Assembly: GCF_034356035.1 (NCBI RefSeq) | Contig: NZ_CP136423.1 | Coordinates: 1,488,001 to 1,552,000, forward strand | Direction: 5' to 3' | Origin: Blautia hydrogenotrophica DSM 10507 | GTDB lineage: Bacteria; Bacillota; Clostridia; Lachnospirales; Lachnospiraceae | DNA length: 64,000 bases | Shown: positions 8,102-16,944 of the stretch, one piece after another | Layout of the letters: each line of letters starts with the position of its first letter | How positions within the stretch are numbered: position 1 is the stretch's first letter | Translations under genes and position numbers: made by a program | Notes under the pieces: model-generated | Databases searched by the model: none | The model's input: the letters and a program-made list of their open reading frames with translations, nothing else | Told to the model about the DNA's origin: nothing

Positions 8102-9496
8102 ATGGGGAGACAATTTTCATTGGAACCAAGAAATGTAAAACTAGTTGATACAAAATATAGGAAAATCAAGACACAGATTCCGAATCCAGAGTCTACAAGT
8201 TTGGTGCGTCGGATGAGAACGTGTGAGCCAGTATCCATGAGCGGGCAGCCAGTGATTGTTTGGGATGCAGCAAAGGGGTGTCAGGTGTACGATAAATCAG
8301 GGAATTGTTGGATTGATTTTTCGTCTGGAGTAGTCGTGACGAATGCCGGGCACTGTAATCCAGAAGTACAAAAGGCAATTTTAGAGACGGTGGAACATGG
8401 GCTTTTGCACAGTTACTGCTTCCCGACGGAACAAAGAGGGAGGCTAGAGATGCGAATCTCTGAGCTGGTTCCGATTCCGGATAACCGAGTATTTCTTTTG
8501 ACTACGGGTGCGGAGAGTACCGAGTGTGCCATTAAGCTGGCGCGTACATATGGAGCTTTAAAAAGCGATACTAAGATTAAAATTGTGACGTTTGAGGATG
8601 CTTTTCACGGCAGGACGATGGGCTCGCAGCAAGCGGGAGGAAGTCCGGCGGGAAAAGCTTGGATTAAAAATTTGGATAAAGATATCCTGCAGGTTCCTTT
8701 TCCAAACGCTTTTAAATATCAATGGGCAGACGAGAAGGATGAGGATTATTCGGATGATCGGTGTTTTGCCATGTTTCTGAAAAGCCTAGAGGATGCTGGG
8801 GTGAACCCGAAGGAGATCGCCGGCGTCATGACAGAGACCTTCCAGGGGGGATGGTGTCAGCTGATGCCGAAAGGATTTGTGCAAAGACTGAGAAAGTTCT
8901 GTACAGAACACGATATTTTATTAATTTTTGATGAAGTTCAGGCGGGATTTGGACGTACTGGAAAAATGTTTGGCTTTTTGCATGCTGAGGTGACACCGGA
9001 TTTAATTTGTTGCGGAAAAGGCATCAGCAGTTCCCTTCCGCTGTCCTGTGTTGTGGGAAGATCAGATGTGATGAATCTATATGGACCGAATCAGATGACT
9101 AGCACGCATACGGGAAATCCTGTGTGTTCAGCAGCTGCATTGGCAAGTATGAATTATATTGTTGGCCATGGACTGGTGGAGAATGCTGCAAAAATGGGAG
9201 AGGTGTGCGAGAAAAAACTGAGAGAAATTCAGAGAAGATATCCAGATCATATTGGTTTTGTCTGCGGGGTCGGACTGGCATGGGCTGTGATTTTCACAAA
9301 ACCGGGGACAAAGGAGATGGACTGTGAAACCGCTTGTGATGTGGTGGAGAGGTCTTTTGAGAAAGGCTTACTGTTTTTTGCACCAGTGGGAAGCGGCGCA
9401 ACGATTAAAGTGTGTCCCCCTTTGATGATTTCAGAAGAAATTCTAAGGGAAGGTTTGGACACCTTTGAGGAAGCAGTAAGCGAAGTGCTGGGATAG
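8102..9496 (+). CDS. Class III aminotransferase (PLP-dependent, GABA-aminotransferase family)
   Basis: A 464-residue fold-type I enzyme moving an amino group between an omega-amino or amino-sugar-like substrate and a keto acid. The family core is intact: TTGAESTECAIKLAR for phosphate binding, AFHGRTMGS, IFDEVQAGFGRTG with the PLP-contacting Asp277, and ICCGKGISSSLPLS with the predicted Schiff-base Lys306. The ATG at 8102 has AAAGGAG about 9 bases upstream; the TTG at 8096 does not. It is the last gene of the transporter-amidase-LarA-like operon and ends at a strong terminator. Substrate specificity in this family cannot be deduced by eye. Confidence 0.88.
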   Translation: MGRQFSLEPRNVKLVDTKYRKIKTQIPNPESTSLVRRMRTCEPVSMSGQPVIVWDAAKGCQVYDKSGNCWIDFSSGVVVTNAGHCNPEVQKAILETVEHGLLHSYCFPTEQRGRLEMRISELVPIPDNRVFLLTTGAESTECAIKLARTYGALKSDTKIKIVTFEDAFHGRTMGSQQAGGSPAGKAWIKNLDKDILQVPFPNAFKYQWADEKDEDYSDDRCFAMFLKSLEDAGVNPKEIAGVMTETFQGGWCQLMPKGFVQRLRKFCTEHDILLIFDEVQAGFGRTGKMFGFLHAEVTPDLICCGKGISSSLPLSCVVGRSDVMNLYGPNQMTSTHTGNPVCSAAALASMNYIVGHGLVENAAKMGEVCEKKLREIQRRYPDHIGFVCGVGLAWAVIFTKPGTKEMDCETACDVVERSFEKGLLFFAPVGSGATIKVCPPLMISEEILREGLDTFEEAVSEVLG

Positions 9497-9529
9497 AAAC
9501 AAAAACAATTGGAAATGCGATAGGATTTT

Positions 9530-9585
9530 CCTCCCTGCGGCAGATAAATGAAAAGATCAAAGAATCTGCCGCAGGGAGGTTTTTT
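9530..9585 (+). terminator. Intrinsic terminator of the transporter/aminotransferase operon
   Basis: CCTCCCTGCGGCAGAT (9530-9545) pairs with ATCTGCCGCAGGGAGG (9564-9579) to give a 16-bp stem with an 18-base loop, followed by TTTTTT. The T-run is only on the plus-strand side. Confidence 0.9.
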
Positions 9586-9590
9586 CGGAT

Positions 9591-10613
9591 TCAACGATTC
9601 ATCTCAGACTGTACCTCTGGAGTCTTGTGGGCTTGGATGACGGAGTCAATCTCCTGAGGGGTAAAGGAGGGCAGGTCGCCAAAAACAGTGTTTTTCAAAG
9701 CGCTTACCGCGTTTCCAATTTCTAAGGCACGCTGACAGCTTTGGGGTTCACTGAGCAGACCGTAGAGAACACCGGATATGTAGGCGTCGCCGCTGCCGAC
9801 TCGGTCAATCACTTCGATGTTCCGATAAGGTTCCTCTTCATAGAAGGTATCTGTGCGGGAATCATAGATGACGGAACCAAAGGTATGGAAACGGGGACTG
9901 TGGACTACTCTCTTTGTGGACGCGACGATGGAGATGGGGTAGTCTTGGGTGAAGCTTTTGAGGATGGATTTCGTGTCCCCTTTTTTGTCGAAGGTCAGAC
10001 GAGCTGTGTCTTCAGAACAAAAAAAGATGTCTACCAGAGGGAGAATCTGTTGAATGCAGGTTTTGGCCTGGAAACCGGACCACAGATTTTGGCGGTAATT
10101 TACATCGAAGGAGATGAGTGCCCCGTGTTCTTTGAAGAGACGAATCATTTCTATGGCGGTGTCCTGGCAAAGCTGGCTTAAAGCGAGGGTAATGCCGCTG
10201 GTATGAAAACATCTGGCTGAGGAATACAGGCGCTCTGAGAAATCAAAGACGGAGATCTTTTGAAAAGACGTGTGTAGCCGGTCATAGACGATGCCGGGTT
10301 TTCTGGGAAAAGAACCGTTTTCATAGTAGTAGACTCCTAAACGTGCATCAGAGGAGTTGTCGTATGCCAGGTAGTCATCGCTGACACCGCAAAAACGGAT
10401 TTTATTTTTGGCATAAATGCCAATGCTGTTGGCTGGAAGTTTTGAGATGATTCCTGTATGCAGTCCCAACAAAGAGGCACCGGAGACTACATTTAGTTCT
10501 GCACCCCCGACTTGTTTGTTTAAAGTTTCGCCTTGCGTGAGGCGCTCCCCGCCCTGGGGAGAGAGCCTCAGCAAAACTTCCCCCAGGGCAAGAAGATCAA
10601 ACCTTTTGTTCAT
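9591..10613 (-). CDS. PfkB family carbohydrate kinase, KDG-kinase-like paralogue
   Basis: A 340-residue ribokinase-fold sugar kinase. The N-terminus reads LALGEVLLRLSP and a V-G-G-A-E-L-N-V substrate-binding turn follows. The C-terminal VIDRVGSGDAYISG holds the G-x-G-D anion hole with the catalytic Asp. Overall layout is like 2-keto-3-deoxygluconate kinase and it lies 17 bases after kdgK, but sequence divergence from that neighbour is substantial. It may phosphorylate another ketodeoxy acid (for example 2-keto-3-deoxygalactonate) or a hexose. AGGAGGT precedes the ATG. It is the last gene of the eda-kdgK operon. Confidence 0.82.
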   Translation of the reverse strand: MNKRFDLLALGEVLLRLSPQGGERLTQGETLNKQVGGAELNVVSGASLLGLHTGIISKLPANSIGIYAKNKIRFCGVSDDYLAYDNSSDARLGVYYYENGSFPRKPGIVYDRLHTSFQKISVFDFSERLYSSARCFHTSGITLALSQLCQDTAIEMIRLFKEHGALISFDVNYRQNLWSGFQAKTCIQQILPLVDIFFCSEDTARLTFDKKGDTKSILKSFTQDYPISIVASTKRVVHSPRFHTFGSVIYDSRTDTFYEEEPYRNIEVIDRVGSGDAYISGVLYGLLSEPQSCQRALEIGNAVSALKNTVFGDLPSFTPQEIDSVIQAHKTPEVQSEMNR

Positions 10614-10630
10614 GACGATACCTCCTGAGT

Positions 10631-11656
10631 TTATCGCTGAACCCGACCGGAGCCATCTCCACCTGCCAGTTTTTGAACTTCATCGGCAGAGACCAGATTA
10701 AAGTCTCCCTCTATAGAATGTTTCAAGCAGGATGCCGCTGCTGCGAAATCGACTGCTTCCTGAGAAGAACAACCGTTTAAGAGTGCACAGATGAGGCCGG
10801 CACCGAAGCTGTCGCCGCCTCCCACACGGTCTACGATGTGCATCTGGTATTTTTTGCTGAAGCAGAAGCGTTCTGCGTCATATAACATCGCGGACCAGTT
10901 ATTGTCGCTGGCCGAAAGTGATTCTCTAAGGGTGATGGCGACCCTGGAGAAATGGAATCGCTCCATGAGCTGCCTTGCCACATCCTTGTATCCCTCCCGG
11001 GAAACCGCACCTTTTGAGACATCTGTGTCTGCTGCCCGGATTTCGAAGACATCGGCGGCGTCCTCCTCATTGGCGATGCAGACATCCACATATTGGCAGA
11101 GCTCCCCCATAATTTGACGGGCTTTTTCCTTTGACCATAATTTGTTCCTGTAATTTAGGTCACAGGAGATGGTCACGCCAGCTTCTTTGGCTGCTTTGCA
11201 GGCATCCAGGCAGGTAGCGGCAGCGCTGTCGCTCAAAGCAGGAGTGATTCCGGTAAAATGAAACCAATCTGCGTCGTGAAAAATTTCTTCCCAGTCGAAA
11301 TCAGAGGAAGTGGCTGTGGAGATGGAAGAATTCGCTCGGTCATAGATCACCTTAGAGGGGCGTTGGGAGGCCCCTTTTTCTAAAAAATAGATTCCAATCC
11401 GATCACCGCCGCGGACGATATGGGTGGTATCTACTCCATATTTTCTCAAGGAGTTGACGGCCGCCTGCCCAATTTCATGATTCGGAAGCTTAGTGACGAA
11501 TCTAGCATCAAAACCATAGTTGGCAAGAGAGACGGCCACATTCGCCTCACCTCCGCCGTAAGTAGCGCCAAAGGAGTCGGCTTGAATGAAACGGTGATAG
11601 CCTTCAGGAGCCAGGCGTAACATTATTTCTCCAAATGTAATGATTTTTTTCTTCAT
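10631..11656 (-). CDS. kdgK: 2-dehydro-3-deoxygluconokinase (KDG kinase)
   Basis: Phosphorylates 2-keto-3-deoxygluconate to KDPG, the substrate of the aldolase encoded just upstream. The 341 residues show classic KdgK/PfkB features: ITFGEIMLRLAPEG, YGGGEANVAVSLA, RIGIYFLEKGASQRPSKVIYDR, HFTGITPALS and the catalytic DRVGGGDSFGAGL. The start codon is one base after the eda stop region, so translation is probably coupled. With uxaC in the window the only missing enzymes between uronates and KDG are the mannonate/altronate oxidoreductases and dehydratases. Confidence 0.9.
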   Translation of the reverse strand: MKKKIITFGEIMLRLAPEGYHRFIQADSFGATYGGGEANVAVSLANYGFDARFVTKLPNHEIGQAAVNSLRKYGVDTTHIVRGGDRIGIYFLEKGASQRPSKVIYDRANSSISTATSSDFDWEEIFHDADWFHFTGITPALSDSAAATCLDACKAAKEAGVTISCDLNYRNKLWSKEKARQIMGELCQYVDVCIANEEDAADVFEIRAADTDVSKGAVSREGYKDVARQLMERFHFSRVAITLRESLSASDNNWSAMLYDAERFCFSKKYQMHIVDRVGGGDSFGAGLICALLNGCSSQEAVDFAAAASCLKHSIEGDFNLVSADEVQKLAGGDGSGRVQR

Positions 11657-11657
11657 G

Positions 11658-12299
11658 TTAGTTACCTCTGCTTTCTTTTACGATTTCTATAGCTTCTTTT
11701 GTGAGAGCCTTGATTTTATCAAAGTTACCTGCCTGAATCAGATCATTTTTGACCATCCAGCTGCCGCCGCATGCTAGCACCCGGTCATATGTAAGATATT
11801 CTTTTACGTTTTGAGCATTGATTCCTCCGGTCGGCATAAACTTCATTCCCACGTAGGGAGCGGCGATGGCTTTGATGTAGGCGAGCCCGCCAGCTTGCTG
11901 AGCGGGAAAAAATTTTACCACATCCAAGTCATGCTCTATGGCTTGTTCCACATCGCTAGGAGTGGAGCAGCCAGGGATGATCGGTATGTTCTTTTTAGCA
12001 CAGTGGCAGATGATTTTCGAGTTCAAACCAGGACTGACGATAAATTTTGCGCCGGCTAAGACGGCGCGGTCTACCTGTTCAGTCGTCAGGACAGTACCTG
12101 CTCCGATGAGCATATGTGGGAATTCTTTTGCCAGAATCCGTATGGAATCTTCAGCGGCATCGGTACGAAAGGTGATCTCCGCACAGGGCAGTCCGCCATC
12201 GCAAAGAGCCTGCGCCAGTGGTATGGCGTCCTTTGCGTTATCCAGCACGACCACAGGAACGATTCCAAATTCCTTGATTTTTTCCAGTAGTTGATTCAT
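11658..12299 (-). CDS. eda: KDPG/KHG aldolase
   Basis: Splits 2-keto-3-deoxy-6-phosphogluconate into pyruvate and glyceraldehyde 3-phosphate. At 213 residues it has the normal size for this class I TIM-barrel aldolase. Key segments: GIVPVVV at the N-terminus, EITFRTDAAE with the general-base Glu region, IGAGTVLT, DVVKFFPAQQAGG with the Schiff-base Lys129, and FMPTGGIN. It is the first gene of a minus-strand operon with kdgK and a second PfkB kinase, divergent from an AraC regulator that may control it. Confidence 0.93.
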   Translation of the reverse strand: MNQLLEKIKEFGIVPVVVLDNAKDAIPLAQALCDGGLPCAEITFRTDAAEDSIRILAKEFPHMLIGAGTVLTTEQVDRAVLAGAKFIVSPGLNSKIICHCAKKNIPIIPGCSTPSDVEQAIEHDLDVVKFFPAQQAGGLAYIKAIAAPYVGMKFMPTGGINAQNVKEYLTYDRVLACGGSWMVKNDLIQAGNFDKIKALTKEAIEIVKESRGN

Positions 12300-12366
12300 G
12301 AAATACCTCCTCTTATAGTTTTATAATATGAAACAAATATTTGAAAATGCGATTGGGTATATTATA

Positions 12367-12394
12367 AGTATATTTGATAAAAATGAAAAGTCAA
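12367..12394 (-). promoter_or_regulatory. Probable promoter of the eda-kdgK-pfkB operon
   Basis: On the minus strand TTGACT (12394-12389), a 16-base spacer and TATACT (12372-12367). Related A/T-rich motifs ATAATATGAAAC (near 12324) and GTTTCATAATAT (near 12470) flank the divergent region in opposite orientation and could be regulator sites. Confidence 0.45.
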
Positions 12395-12521
12395 TGGGAA
12401 ATATGTTGAAAATAAAGGAAATAATTTGTATATAAATGATATTTTGTGGAATTAAAAAGGAAAAATATGGTTTCATAATATGGAATAATAAAGAAAAAAT
12501 GACAAAGAAAGGAAGATTTTA

Positions 12522-13394
12522 TTGCGAGAATCTCTGAAGACGAAATTCAGCACACGCCAATATATGCTCTCAGAGGACTTTGAAATTTACTATTACAGCG
12601 ACCGGTGTGTAAAGAAGATTGAAAATCATACACATTCTTACTGTGAATTTTATCTCTTTTTGGAGGGAAAGGTCTCCATGGTGATAGAAGGGGAACCCAT
12701 TTCACTGAAAAAAGGAGATGTGGTGGTGATTCCTCCCGGTGTATCCCATTACGCGAGGGTGGAAGAGCCTAAGGAAACGTACAGTCGTTTTGTGTTTTGG
12801 GTAGGATCTAGCTATCTAAAAAGCCTGATAGACCAATCGCTGTCCTACGGCTATCTGGTGCGTCAGGCGACAGAGAATAAAAAATACAGATTCCACAACG
12901 ATGTGATAGCATTTCACGGAATTCAGTCCAAGGTATTTCGGTTGATAGAAGAACTGCATTCAGAGAGATTTGGAAAAGAGGAGCAGGTTACCATCTGTGT
13001 CAGAGATTTGCTGCTGATTTTAAATAGATTGGGCAGTGAGACGGAAAATCCCAAACGGAGGCGGGAAGGGGAGAGCCTGTACCAAAATCTTTTGTGGTAT
13101 ATTGAAGAGCATCTAGGAGAGGAGCTGTCTCTAGAAAAGCTTGCCTCTGTCTTCTTTCTCAGCAAATATCACATCGCACATGTTTTTAAGGAAAATACAG
13201 GGGTGTCCGTCTGCCAGTACATTTTGAAGAAACGGCTGTTGGCTTGTAAAGAGGCGATGGCAGGGGAGGAGAATCTTACGCAGCTGTGCCGGCGTCTGGG
13301 ATTTCAGGACTATTCCTGTTTTTACCGAGCATTCCGGAGAGAATTTGGCATGTCGCCAAGAGAGTACCGGGAAACGATGCAGCGGACAGAGTAG
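12522..13394 (+). CDS. AraC family transcriptional regulator (cupin plus HTH)
   Basis: A 290-residue regulator with an N-terminal cupin sensor (about residues 25-100: HTHSYCEFYLFLEG, GDVVVIPPGVSHYARVEE) and a C-terminal pair of AraC helix-turn-helix motifs (about 185-285: LSLEKLASVFFLSKYHIAHVFKE, GVSVCQYILKKRL, LCRRLGFQDYSCFYRAFRREFGMSPREYR). A TTG start follows AAAGGAAG. It is transcribed divergently from eda-kdgK-pfkB, so control of the uronate or KDG branch is likely. The 158-bp tandem repeat starts about 50 bases after its stop codon. Confidence 0.88.
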   Translation: MRESLKTKFSTRQYMLSEDFEIYYYSDRCVKKIENHTHSYCEFYLFLEGKVSMVIEGEPISLKKGDVVVIPPGVSHYARVEEPKETYSRFVFWVGSSYLKSLIDQSLSYGYLVRQATENKKYRFHNDVIAFHGIQSKVFRLIEELHSERFGKEEQVTICVRDLLLILNRLGSETENPKRRREGESLYQNLLWYIEEHLGEELSLEKLASVFFLSKYHIAHVFKENTGVSVCQYILKKRLLACKEAMAGEENLTQLCRRLGFQDYSCFYRAFRREFGMSPREYRETMQRTE

Positions 13395-13442
13395 TTATCA
13401 CTCAACCCTCATGTCGCCTGTCGGCGGCGCCTCCCCAAAGGT

Positions 13443-13758
13443 ATAAGCTGCGGATTGCTCCGTGCGTTGCACTTCCGCAATCCTGACAGGTATTCGCGCT
13501 CCGGCGTATATGTCTGAGTGTTCATACCTGTTGCCCTGTCCAATGTCTGTGCGTCCTGGCAAGCTTGCTTGCCAGAATGCACAGCCGCTGTCCGGGAGCT
13601 ATAAGCAGCGGATTGCTCCGTGCGTTGCACTCCCGCAATCCTGACAGGTATTCACACTGCGACGCATACGCCTGCGTGTTCATACCTGTTGCCCCGTCCA
13701 ATGTCTGTACGTCCTGGCAAACTTGCTTGCCAGAATGCACAGCCGCTGTCCGGGAGCT
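13443..13758. repeat. Tandem repeat, two 158-bp units, structured and non-coding
   Basis: Unit A spans 13443-13600 and unit B 13601-13758, head to tail and equal in length. They differ at about 13 positions by my count, 8 of them inside one 30-base stretch. Each unit contains GGATTGC...GCAATCC, an AGGTAT...ATACCT arm pair, and a CTGGCAAGC/GCTTGCCAG hairpin (one mismatch in unit B). Several short ORFs cross the units on both strands, but none has a ribosome binding site or a recognisable product, so I treat the block as a non-coding intergenic repeat. Confidence 0.85.
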
Positions 13759-13805
13759 TATACAGTATCTTAGCAAGAATCATAAAAATGACAGCAATAT
13801 GAAAA

Positions 13806-13834
13806 TTGACGCAGGAAATGTTTTTACGTATGAT
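13806..13834 (+). promoter_or_regulatory. Promoter of the GH112 phosphorylase gene
   Basis: TTGACG at 13806-13811, a 17-base spacer and TATGAT at 13829-13834. It lies just downstream of the tandem repeat and about 50 bases before the start codon. Confidence 0.6.
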
Positions 13835-13883
13835 GGGTTATATATGAGGAACGGAAATTTCACATCGAGAAAGGAGAATGGCT

Positions 13884-16046
13884 GTGAGAGAATGTACGAG
13901 CGGGAGAGTGACAATACCGACAGATGTGGACGTGGTGAAAGAGACTTTGGAATTGGTGAAACGCTGGGGAGCGGACGCGATTCGTGACTGTGACGGCACA
14001 GATTACCCGGAAGAATTGAAAAATGTGAATGCAAAGGTGTATTCCACTTATTACACCACGAGAAAAGACAATGCATGGGCAAAGGCGAACCCGGATGAGA
14101 TTCAGCAGATGTACATTATGACTCCTTTTTACACAGCAGTGGGGGGTGAGCTGAGAATACACTTGATGAATCATCTCTATCCGGATATGCTGAAGGTGAA
14201 CGACCGGGATGATATCACAAGATGGTGGGAAGTCATCGACCGGACGACAGGAGAGGTGCTTCCTGTCAGTCAGTGGCGTTATGATTCAGCCAGCGGGGAT
14301 GTGGTGATCGGCGGCGCGAAAGAGTTCCATGACTATACGGTGAGCTTTTTGGCGTACATTATGTGGGACCCGGTGCACATGTACAACGCTGTGACCAACG
14401 GTTGGACCAATTTTGAAAAACAGATCACCTTTGATGTGCGTCAGCCAAAGACTCATGCATATTCTATGGAGAGACTCAGAAAATATATTGAGGACAACCC
14501 ACATGTGGACGTGCTTCGGTTTACCACATTTTTCCATCAATTTACGCTGATTTTTGATGAGCTGGCCCGTGAGAAATATGTGGACTGGTATGGTTATTCG
14601 GCATCTGTGAGCCCTTATATTCTGGAGCAGTTTGAGAAGGAAGTAGGGTATAAATTCCGTCCGGAATTTATCATCGATCAGGGTTATATGAACAATACGT
14701 ACCGGATTCCTTCCAAGGAATTTCAGGATTTCCAGGCATTTCAGAGGAGAGAGGTCGCAAAGCTGGCTAAGGAGATGGTGGATATCACCCACGAGTGCAA
14801 GAAAGAGGCGATGATGTTCCTGGGAGACCACTGGATTGGAATGGAGCCTTTCATGGACGAGTTCAAGGAGATCGGTCTGGACGCCGTTGTGGGCAGCGTG
14901 GGAAATGGCTGTACCCTGCGGCTGATCAGCGACATTGAAGGAGTGAAGTATACAGAGGGAAGATTCCTGCCTTACTTCTTCCCGGATACCTTCCATGAGG
15001 GCGGAGATCCGGTAAAGGAGGCAAAGGTAAACTGGGTGACTGCCAGAAGGGCAATCCTTCGAAAACCCATTGACCGTATCGGATACGGCGGATATCTGAA
15101 GCTGGCGATGGAATTTCCGGAGTTTATCGACTATGTGGAGAGCGTATGCAAAGAGTTCCGAACACTGTATGAGAATATCAAGGGAACGACGCCGTACTGC
15201 ATTAAGAAGGTGGCAGTCTTAAACTGCTGGGGAAAAATGCGTGCCTGGGGAAACCATATGGTTCATCACGCAATCTATTACAAACAGAATTACTCCTATG
15301 CAGGTGTGATCGAGGCGCTGAGTGGGGCACCTTTCGACGTGAAGTTTATCAGCTTTGACGATATCCGGGAAAATCCGGAGATTTTGGATGATATTGACGT
15401 GATTTTGAACGTGGGCGACGCGGACACAGCATATACGGGCGGTGAAAACTGGACGGACGAGAGGATTATCACAGCGGTTAAGCGGTTCGTGTATAACGGC
15501 GGAGGCTTTATCGGTGTAGGAGAGCCTGCTGCGCATCAGTATGAGGGTCACTTCTTCCAGCTTGCGACTATTATGGGTGTGGAGGAGGAAAACGGCTTCA
15601 CACTGAATATGGATAAATATAACTGGGAGGAGCACGAGCACTTTATCACTGAGGACTGCAAGGGCGAGATTGATTTCGGCGAAGGAAAGAAAAACGTCTA
15701 TGCCTACGAAGGGACGATGATCTTAAAGCAGAAAGACAAAGAGGTGCAGCTTGCGGTTAATGAGTTTGGAAAAGGACGCTGCGTCTACATCAGCGGACTT
15801 CCTTACAGTTTTGAGAATAGCCGGCTTTTGTACCGGTCCATTATCTGGTCATCACATGATGAGAAAGATCTGCATAAGTGGTTCAGCAGCAACTACAATG
15901 TGGAAGTACACGCCTATGTGAAAAACGGAAAGTACTGTGTGGTAAACAATACCTATGAACCCCAGAGTACGACTGTCTATAAAGGTGACGGCAGTAGCTT
16001 TGAGCTGGATTTAGATGCCAATGAGATTATATGGTATGAGATTTAG
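13884..16046 (+). CDS. lnpA: GH112 1,3-beta-galactosyl-N-acetylhexosamine phosphorylase (galacto-N-biose/lacto-N-biose phosphorylase)
   Basis: Cytosolic enzyme splitting Gal-beta-1,3-GalNAc (mucin core 1) or Gal-beta-1,3-GlcNAc (milk oligosaccharides) with phosphate to galactose 1-phosphate and the free N-acetylhexosamine. About 720 residues; from memory it closely resembles the bifidobacterial enzyme: GRVTIPTD at the N-terminus, WGADAIRDCDGT, FTTFFHQFTLIFDE, MMFLGDHWIGMEP with the predicted general-acid Asp315, VGSVGNGCTLRLISDI and EGRFLPYFFPDTF. The GTG at 13884 is preferred because AAAGGAG ends 7 bases upstream; the ATG at 13878 would sit only 1-2 bases from it. Other GH112 members act on galactosyl-rhamnose, but the nahK and galE genes nearby favour GNB/LNB. 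Confidence 0.9.
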   Translation: MRECTSGRVTIPTDVDVVKETLELVKRWGADAIRDCDGTDYPEELKNVNAKVYSTYYTTRKDNAWAKANPDEIQQMYIMTPFYTAVGGELRIHLMNHLYPDMLKVNDRDDITRWWEVIDRTTGEVLPVSQWRYDSASGDVVIGGAKEFHDYTVSFLAYIMWDPVHMYNAVTNGWTNFEKQITFDVRQPKTHAYSMERLRKYIEDNPHVDVLRFTTFFHQFTLIFDELAREKYVDWYGYSASVSPYILEQFEKEVGYKFRPEFIIDQGYMNNTYRIPSKEFQDFQAFQRREVAKLAKEMVDITHECKKEAMMFLGDHWIGMEPFMDEFKEIGLDAVVGSVGNGCTLRLISDIEGVKYTEGRFLPYFFPDTFHEGGDPVKEAKVNWVTARRAILRKPIDRIGYGGYLKLAMEFPEFIDYVESVCKEFRTLYENIKGTTPYCIKKVAVLNCWGKMRAWGNHMVHHAIYYKQNYSYAGVIEALSGAPFDVKFISFDDIRENPEILDDIDVILNVGDADTAYTGGENWTDERIITAVKRFVYNGGGFIGVGEPAAHQYEGHFFQLATIMGVEEENGFTLNMDKYNWEEHEHFITEDCKGEIDFGEGKKNVYAYEGTMILKQKDKEVQLAVNEFGKGRCVYISGLPYSFENSRLLYRSIIWSSHDEKDLHKWFSSNYNVEVHAYVKNGKYCVVNNTYEPQSTTVYKGDGSSFELDLDANEIIWYEI

Positions 16047-16051
16047 TTGAG

Positions 16052-16088
16052 AAAAAGGACACCGGAGATATCTCCTGGTGTCCTTTTG
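16052..16088. terminator. Bidirectional terminator between the GH112 and AraC genes
   Basis: AAAAGGACACC and GGTGTCCTTTT form an 11-bp stem. There is an A-run on one side and a T-run on the other, so it can serve both converging genes. Confidence 0.88.
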
Positions 16089-16107
16089 GCAGATATTTTT
16101 TTAGTTT

Positions 16108-16944
16108 TCAGACAGATGTTTCGGCATTTTGTTGCCGGTATTGAAGGGGAGTCATTCCATAATATTTGCGGAAGCTCTGAGTAAAGTAAGACTGGGAAGA
16201 GAAACCGGTAGATGAAGCAATATCGGAAACAGAGTGATCGGTATCTCTTAACAGAGTACAGGCGATTTTTAGCCGGCGTCGGTTTAAATACTGTATGGGT
16301 GAGAGGCCAGCGTATTTTGCAAAGGAATGAGCCATATAGTATTTATTCATATGGGTTAGACTAGTCAGGGTGTCTAACGTAATGCGCTCAGTGTAATTAG
16401 TGTCCAGATATTCCTTGATTTGCGCACATTCTTTCGTCATACGCTCAGAATTGATTGAGATGGGAATCAAGCGCTGGGAGCGGATGATTCTCAAAATCAG
16501 GATTTCTAACAAATTTTGGCAGATGATTTCGGACCCATAGTCATCGTTGCGCATCTCGTAGAGCATTTGGGCGAATATGTCAGAGACTGAGGATTGGTCT
16601 CGAAAATTGCAGAATGCCTGAATACCAGTCTGCCCGTTCTCAGCTAGGAATGAAATTTTATCAATACCGATTACATAATATTCCAAAGATTTACCTTTGA
16701 CAGACTGCTCAGTGTGTTCCAGATAAGGTGGGATGATTACCAAGTCTCCAGTTTTAATATGGTGAGTTTCATTGCGAAACAGAAATTTTCCTTCTCCACT
16801 GACAACGTAAAAAAGTTCAGTGAAATGATGGGTGTGAAATACGCTATTCCAATCTTTGTCATCCTTAACTAAGGAGATGGATAAAAGCCGTGTGTTTAGT
16901 TTGGGGATATCGGTATCTTTGATGGAGTAATGACGATAGCTCAT
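16108..16944 (-). CDS. AraC family transcriptional regulator (cupin plus HTH)
   Basis: A 278-residue regulator. The N-terminal cupin is visible as FHTHHFTELFYVVSGEGKF and GDLVIIPPYLEHTEQS. The C-terminus has two helix-turn-helix motifs (ERITLDTLTSLTHMNKYYMAHSFAKYAGLSPIQYLNRRRL; VSDIASSTGFSSQSYFTQSFRKYYGMTPLQYRQ). AAGGAGG lies 6 bases before the ATG. It is convergent with the GH112 gene and divergent from the sugar ABC operon starting at 17413, which is its most likely target. Confidence 0.88.
   Translation of the reverse strand: MSYRHYSIKDTDIPKLNTRLLSISLVKDDKDWNSVFHTHHFTELFYVVSGEGKFLFRNETHHIKTGDLVIIPPYLEHTEQSVKGKSLEYYVIGIDKISFLAENGQTGIQAFCNFRDQSSVSDIFAQMLYEMRNDDYGSEIICQNLLEILILRIIRSQRLIPISINSERMTKECAQIKEYLDTNYTERITLDTLTSLTHMNKYYMAHSFAKYAGLSPIQYLNRRRLKIACTLLRDTDHSVSDIASSTGFSSQSYFTQSFRKYYGMTPLQYRQQNAETSV

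Noticed and set aside
13565..13987. 140-codon ORF and several 60-84 codon ORFs across the tandem repeat
   Set aside because: They repeat each other because of the 158-bp units, lack ribosome sites, and one runs into the GH112 coding region out of frame.
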